7,576 nucleotides of DNA. It comes from Candidatus Gallimonas caecicola. Its GTDB lineage: Bacteria; Bacillota; Clostridia; Christensenellales; Borkfalkiaceae. A program made the position numbers and the translations under genes. This document shows, one piece after another, positions 6,246 through 7,576 of the stretch. Numbering within the stretch: position 1 is the stretch's first letter; each line of letters opens with the position of its first letter. The notes beneath the pieces were generated by a model. The model made no database searches. It saw only the letters and a program-made list of their open reading frames with translations, and had not been told where the DNA came from. The stretch is taken from positions 1-7,576 of the forward strand of contig CAJFNH010000058.1 in the NCBI GenBank assembly GCA_904394195.1, written 5' to 3'.

Positions 6246-6701
6246 ATGATCCGTGAAATTGTACAGGTGGGCGATCCCGTTCTGCGCCGGGTGTGCGAGT
6301 CCGTCACGCGCTTTGACGGGGAGCTCGCACAGCTGCTCGACGACATGAAGGAGACGCTGAAAAACGCAGAGGGCGCCGGGCTTGCGGCGCCCCAGGTGGG
6401 CGTGCCCGTCCGCGCCGTACAGGTGGACGTGGAAGAGGGCTTCTTTGAGATGGTCAACCCCGTTCTCGTCTCGCAGAAGGGGGAACAGACGGGGCCGGAG
6501 GGCTGCCTTTCCGTGCGCGGCAAGGCGGGCACCGTCACCCGTCCCGATAAAGTCAAAGTGGTCTTTTCGGACAGGAACGGCAACCGCTGCTCCCTTGTGG
6601 CGCGCGGCTTTTTCGCGCGCGCCGTCTGTCACGAACTCGACCATCTTGACGGCGTCCTTTATACCGACAAGGCAAAGAACGTACACGACGTCGAGGACTG
6701 A
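6246..6701 (+). CDS. def: Peptide deformylase
   Basis: The enzyme removes the formyl group from the N-terminal methionine of new proteins at the ribosome exit. It has 151 residues, typical of the shorter deformylases. All three motifs are intact: GAGLAAPQ at 43-50, EGCLS at 85-89 and HELDH at 129-133. C87, H129 and H133 should bind the metal, E130 is the catalytic acid-base, and Q50 stabilises the oxyanion. The residue before the HExxH motif is C128, where many deformylases have Gln. The start at 6246 has a good AAGGTG site (6234-6239) and gives the family N-terminus MIREIVQVGDPVLR. An earlier in-frame ATG at 6195 would overlap priA and add 17 atypical residues. It lies 17 nt after priA and is followed by fmt, its functional partner. 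Confidence 0.96.
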   Translation: MIREIVQVGDPVLRRVCESVTRFDGELAQLLDDMKETLKNAEGAGLAAPQVGVPVRAVQVDVEEGFFEMVNPVLVSQKGEQTGPEGCLSVRGKAGTVTRPDKVKVVFSDRNGNRCSLVARGFFARAVCHELDHLDGVLYTDKAKNVHDVED

Positions 6702-6720
6702 AGGCGCCGGCGTACGCATA

Positions 6721-6742
6721 CGGCGCGCCTTCGGGCGCGCCG
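6721..6742 (+). other. UUCG-capped RNA hairpin between def and fmt
   Basis: A perfect 9-bp stem pairs CGGCGCGCC (6721-6729) with GGCGCGCCG (6734-6742) around TTCG. In RNA this is the exceptionally stable cUUCGg tetraloop. No T tract follows (the next bases are GGCAGATAAAAACGG), so it is not a standard intrinsic terminator. It ends 12 nt before the fmt ribosome site (CGGAG, 6755-6759). An alternative 6-bp pairing of 6704-6709 with 6721-6726 would disrupt it. Likely roles are transcript stabilisation, an RNase processing point or tuning of fmt expression. Confidence 0.7.
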
Positions 6743-6766
6743 GGCAGATAAAAACGGAGCATCCAT

Positions 6767-7576
6767 ATGAAGATGATATTTGCGGGGACTCCCGAATTTG
6801 CCGTACCCGTGCTGCGGGCGCTGGCGCAGAGGTTTGAAATCTGCGCCGTACTCACGCAGCCGGACAGACCGCAGGGCAGAAAACATCTCCTCACGCCCCC
6901 GCCCGTCAAACGGGCGGCGCAGGAGCTGTGCCTTCCCGTGCTGCAGCCCGCGCGCCTGCGCGAGCATGCCGCCGATTTGCGCGTATTCGGCGCCGATATG
7001 ATGGTCACCTGCGCATACGGGCAGATCCTGACGCAGGAGGTGCTCGATCTCTTTCCCATGGGCGTGTGGAACGTGCATGCGAGCCTGCTTCCCAAATACC
7101 GCGGCGCTTCGCCCATCTCTGCCGCCATCCTCGCGGGGGAGGCGGAGACGGGCGTCACCATCATGCGCACGGATATCGGGCTGGACACCGGCGATATCTT
7201 TTTGCAGGAGAGCCTTCCCATCGGGGAGGAGGACACCTGCGGCACGCTCACCGAAAAACTTTCCGTGCTCGGCGCGCGGCTCATGCCGGACGCCGCGCTG
7301 CGCATCCAACGCGGGAACGTCACGCTCACAAAGCAGGGGGAGGGAACGGTGTGCCGCAAGACGGCGCGCACGCAGGTAGACTTTTCCCGCCCCGCCCGCG
7401 AGGTGAGCGCGCTCATCCGCGCGCTCTCGCCCGCCCCGCTCGCCTATGCCGTGTGCGCAGGGCTCACGCTCGGCTGCTTTGCGGCGCGCGTGCAGGCGTG
7501 CGACGCGCCCGTTGCCGCGGGCACGGTGGTGTGCGCCTCGGCAAAGGAGGGGCTTCTGGTGCGCTGCGGCGAGGAT
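6767..7576 (+). CDS. fmt: Methionyl-tRNA formyltransferase, 3' end cut by window edge
   Basis: The enzyme transfers a formyl group from 10-formyltetrahydrofolate to initiator Met-tRNA. The frame is open to the window end, with 270 residues visible of an expected 305-320. The N-terminus MKMIFAGTPEFAVPVLRAL is typical. TQPDRPQGR at 30-38, AYGQIL at 83-88, WNVHASLLPKYRGASPI at 101-117 and GLDTGDI at 138-144 form the Rossmann-fold formyltransferase domain. N102, H104 and D140 match the catalytic triad. The C-terminal tRNA-binding domain begins near 205. There SPAPLAY at 221-227 replaces the usual NPWPGAY, and five cysteines lie between 230 and 267, so this part is more divergent than the catalytic part. 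The ribosome site CGGAG at 6755-6759 supports the start. It pairs with def 65 nt upstream. In many Firmicutes rsmB would follow, beyond this window. Confidence 0.95.
   Translation, partial: MKMIFAGTPEFAVPVLRALAQRFEICAVLTQPDRPQGRKHLLTPPPVKRAAQELCLPVLQPARLREHAADLRVFGADMMVTCAYGQILTQEVLDLFPMGVWNVHASLLPKYRGASPISAAILAGEAETGVTIMRTDIGLDTGDIFLQESLPIGEEDTCGTLTEKLSVLGARLMPDAALRIQRGNVTLTKQGEGTVCRKTARTQVDFSRPAREVSALIRALSPAPLAYAVCAGLTLGCFAARVQACDAPVAAGTVVCASAKEGLLVRCGED

Overview
The window looks like a chromosomal segment of a GC-rich member of the Bacillota, most likely class Clostridia. The reason is a Firmicutes-style core gene run, yicC/yloC - gmk - rpoZ - priA - def - fmt, all on the + strand. In Bacillus subtilis the equivalent run is yloC-remA-gmk-rpoZ-coaBC-priA-def-fmt, so remA and coaBC are absent here. 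I cannot place it below class from sequence alone.

Left part (1-2202): an accessory-looking three-gene cassette. It starts with the 3' part of an ECF-type sigma factor gene cut by the window edge. Next come a secreted protein with a C39/papain-like cysteine peptidase pattern and a single-pass membrane protein of anti-sigma-like topology (basic cytosolic tail, one transmembrane helix, about 150 residues outside). A strong intrinsic terminator closes the cassette at 2168-2202. Base composition is uneven: hand counts give about 33% G+C over 1681-1920, against 75% over 5221-5280 inside priA.

Right part (2292-7576): a clear sigma-A type promoter (TTGAAA, 17-bp spacer, extended -10 TATAAT) drives a tightly packed operon. 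yicC encodes an endoribonuclease-family protein, gmk guanylate kinase, rpoZ the RNA polymerase omega subunit, priA the replication-restart helicase, def peptide deformylase, and fmt methionyl-tRNA formyltransferase, cut by the right edge. gmk and rpoZ overlap by 4 nt. A modest hairpin with a pyrimidine-rich tail separates rpoZ from priA. A very stable cUUCGg-capped hairpin lies between def and fmt.

The right part serves nucleotide supply, transcription, replication restart and the N-formyl-methionine cycle (Fmt adds the formyl group, Def removes it). The left part is the more novel candidate: a possible envelope signalling module in which a secreted peptidase lies between a sigma factor and its presumed membrane-bound regulator. 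No tRNA, rRNA, CRISPR array or insertion sequence was seen.
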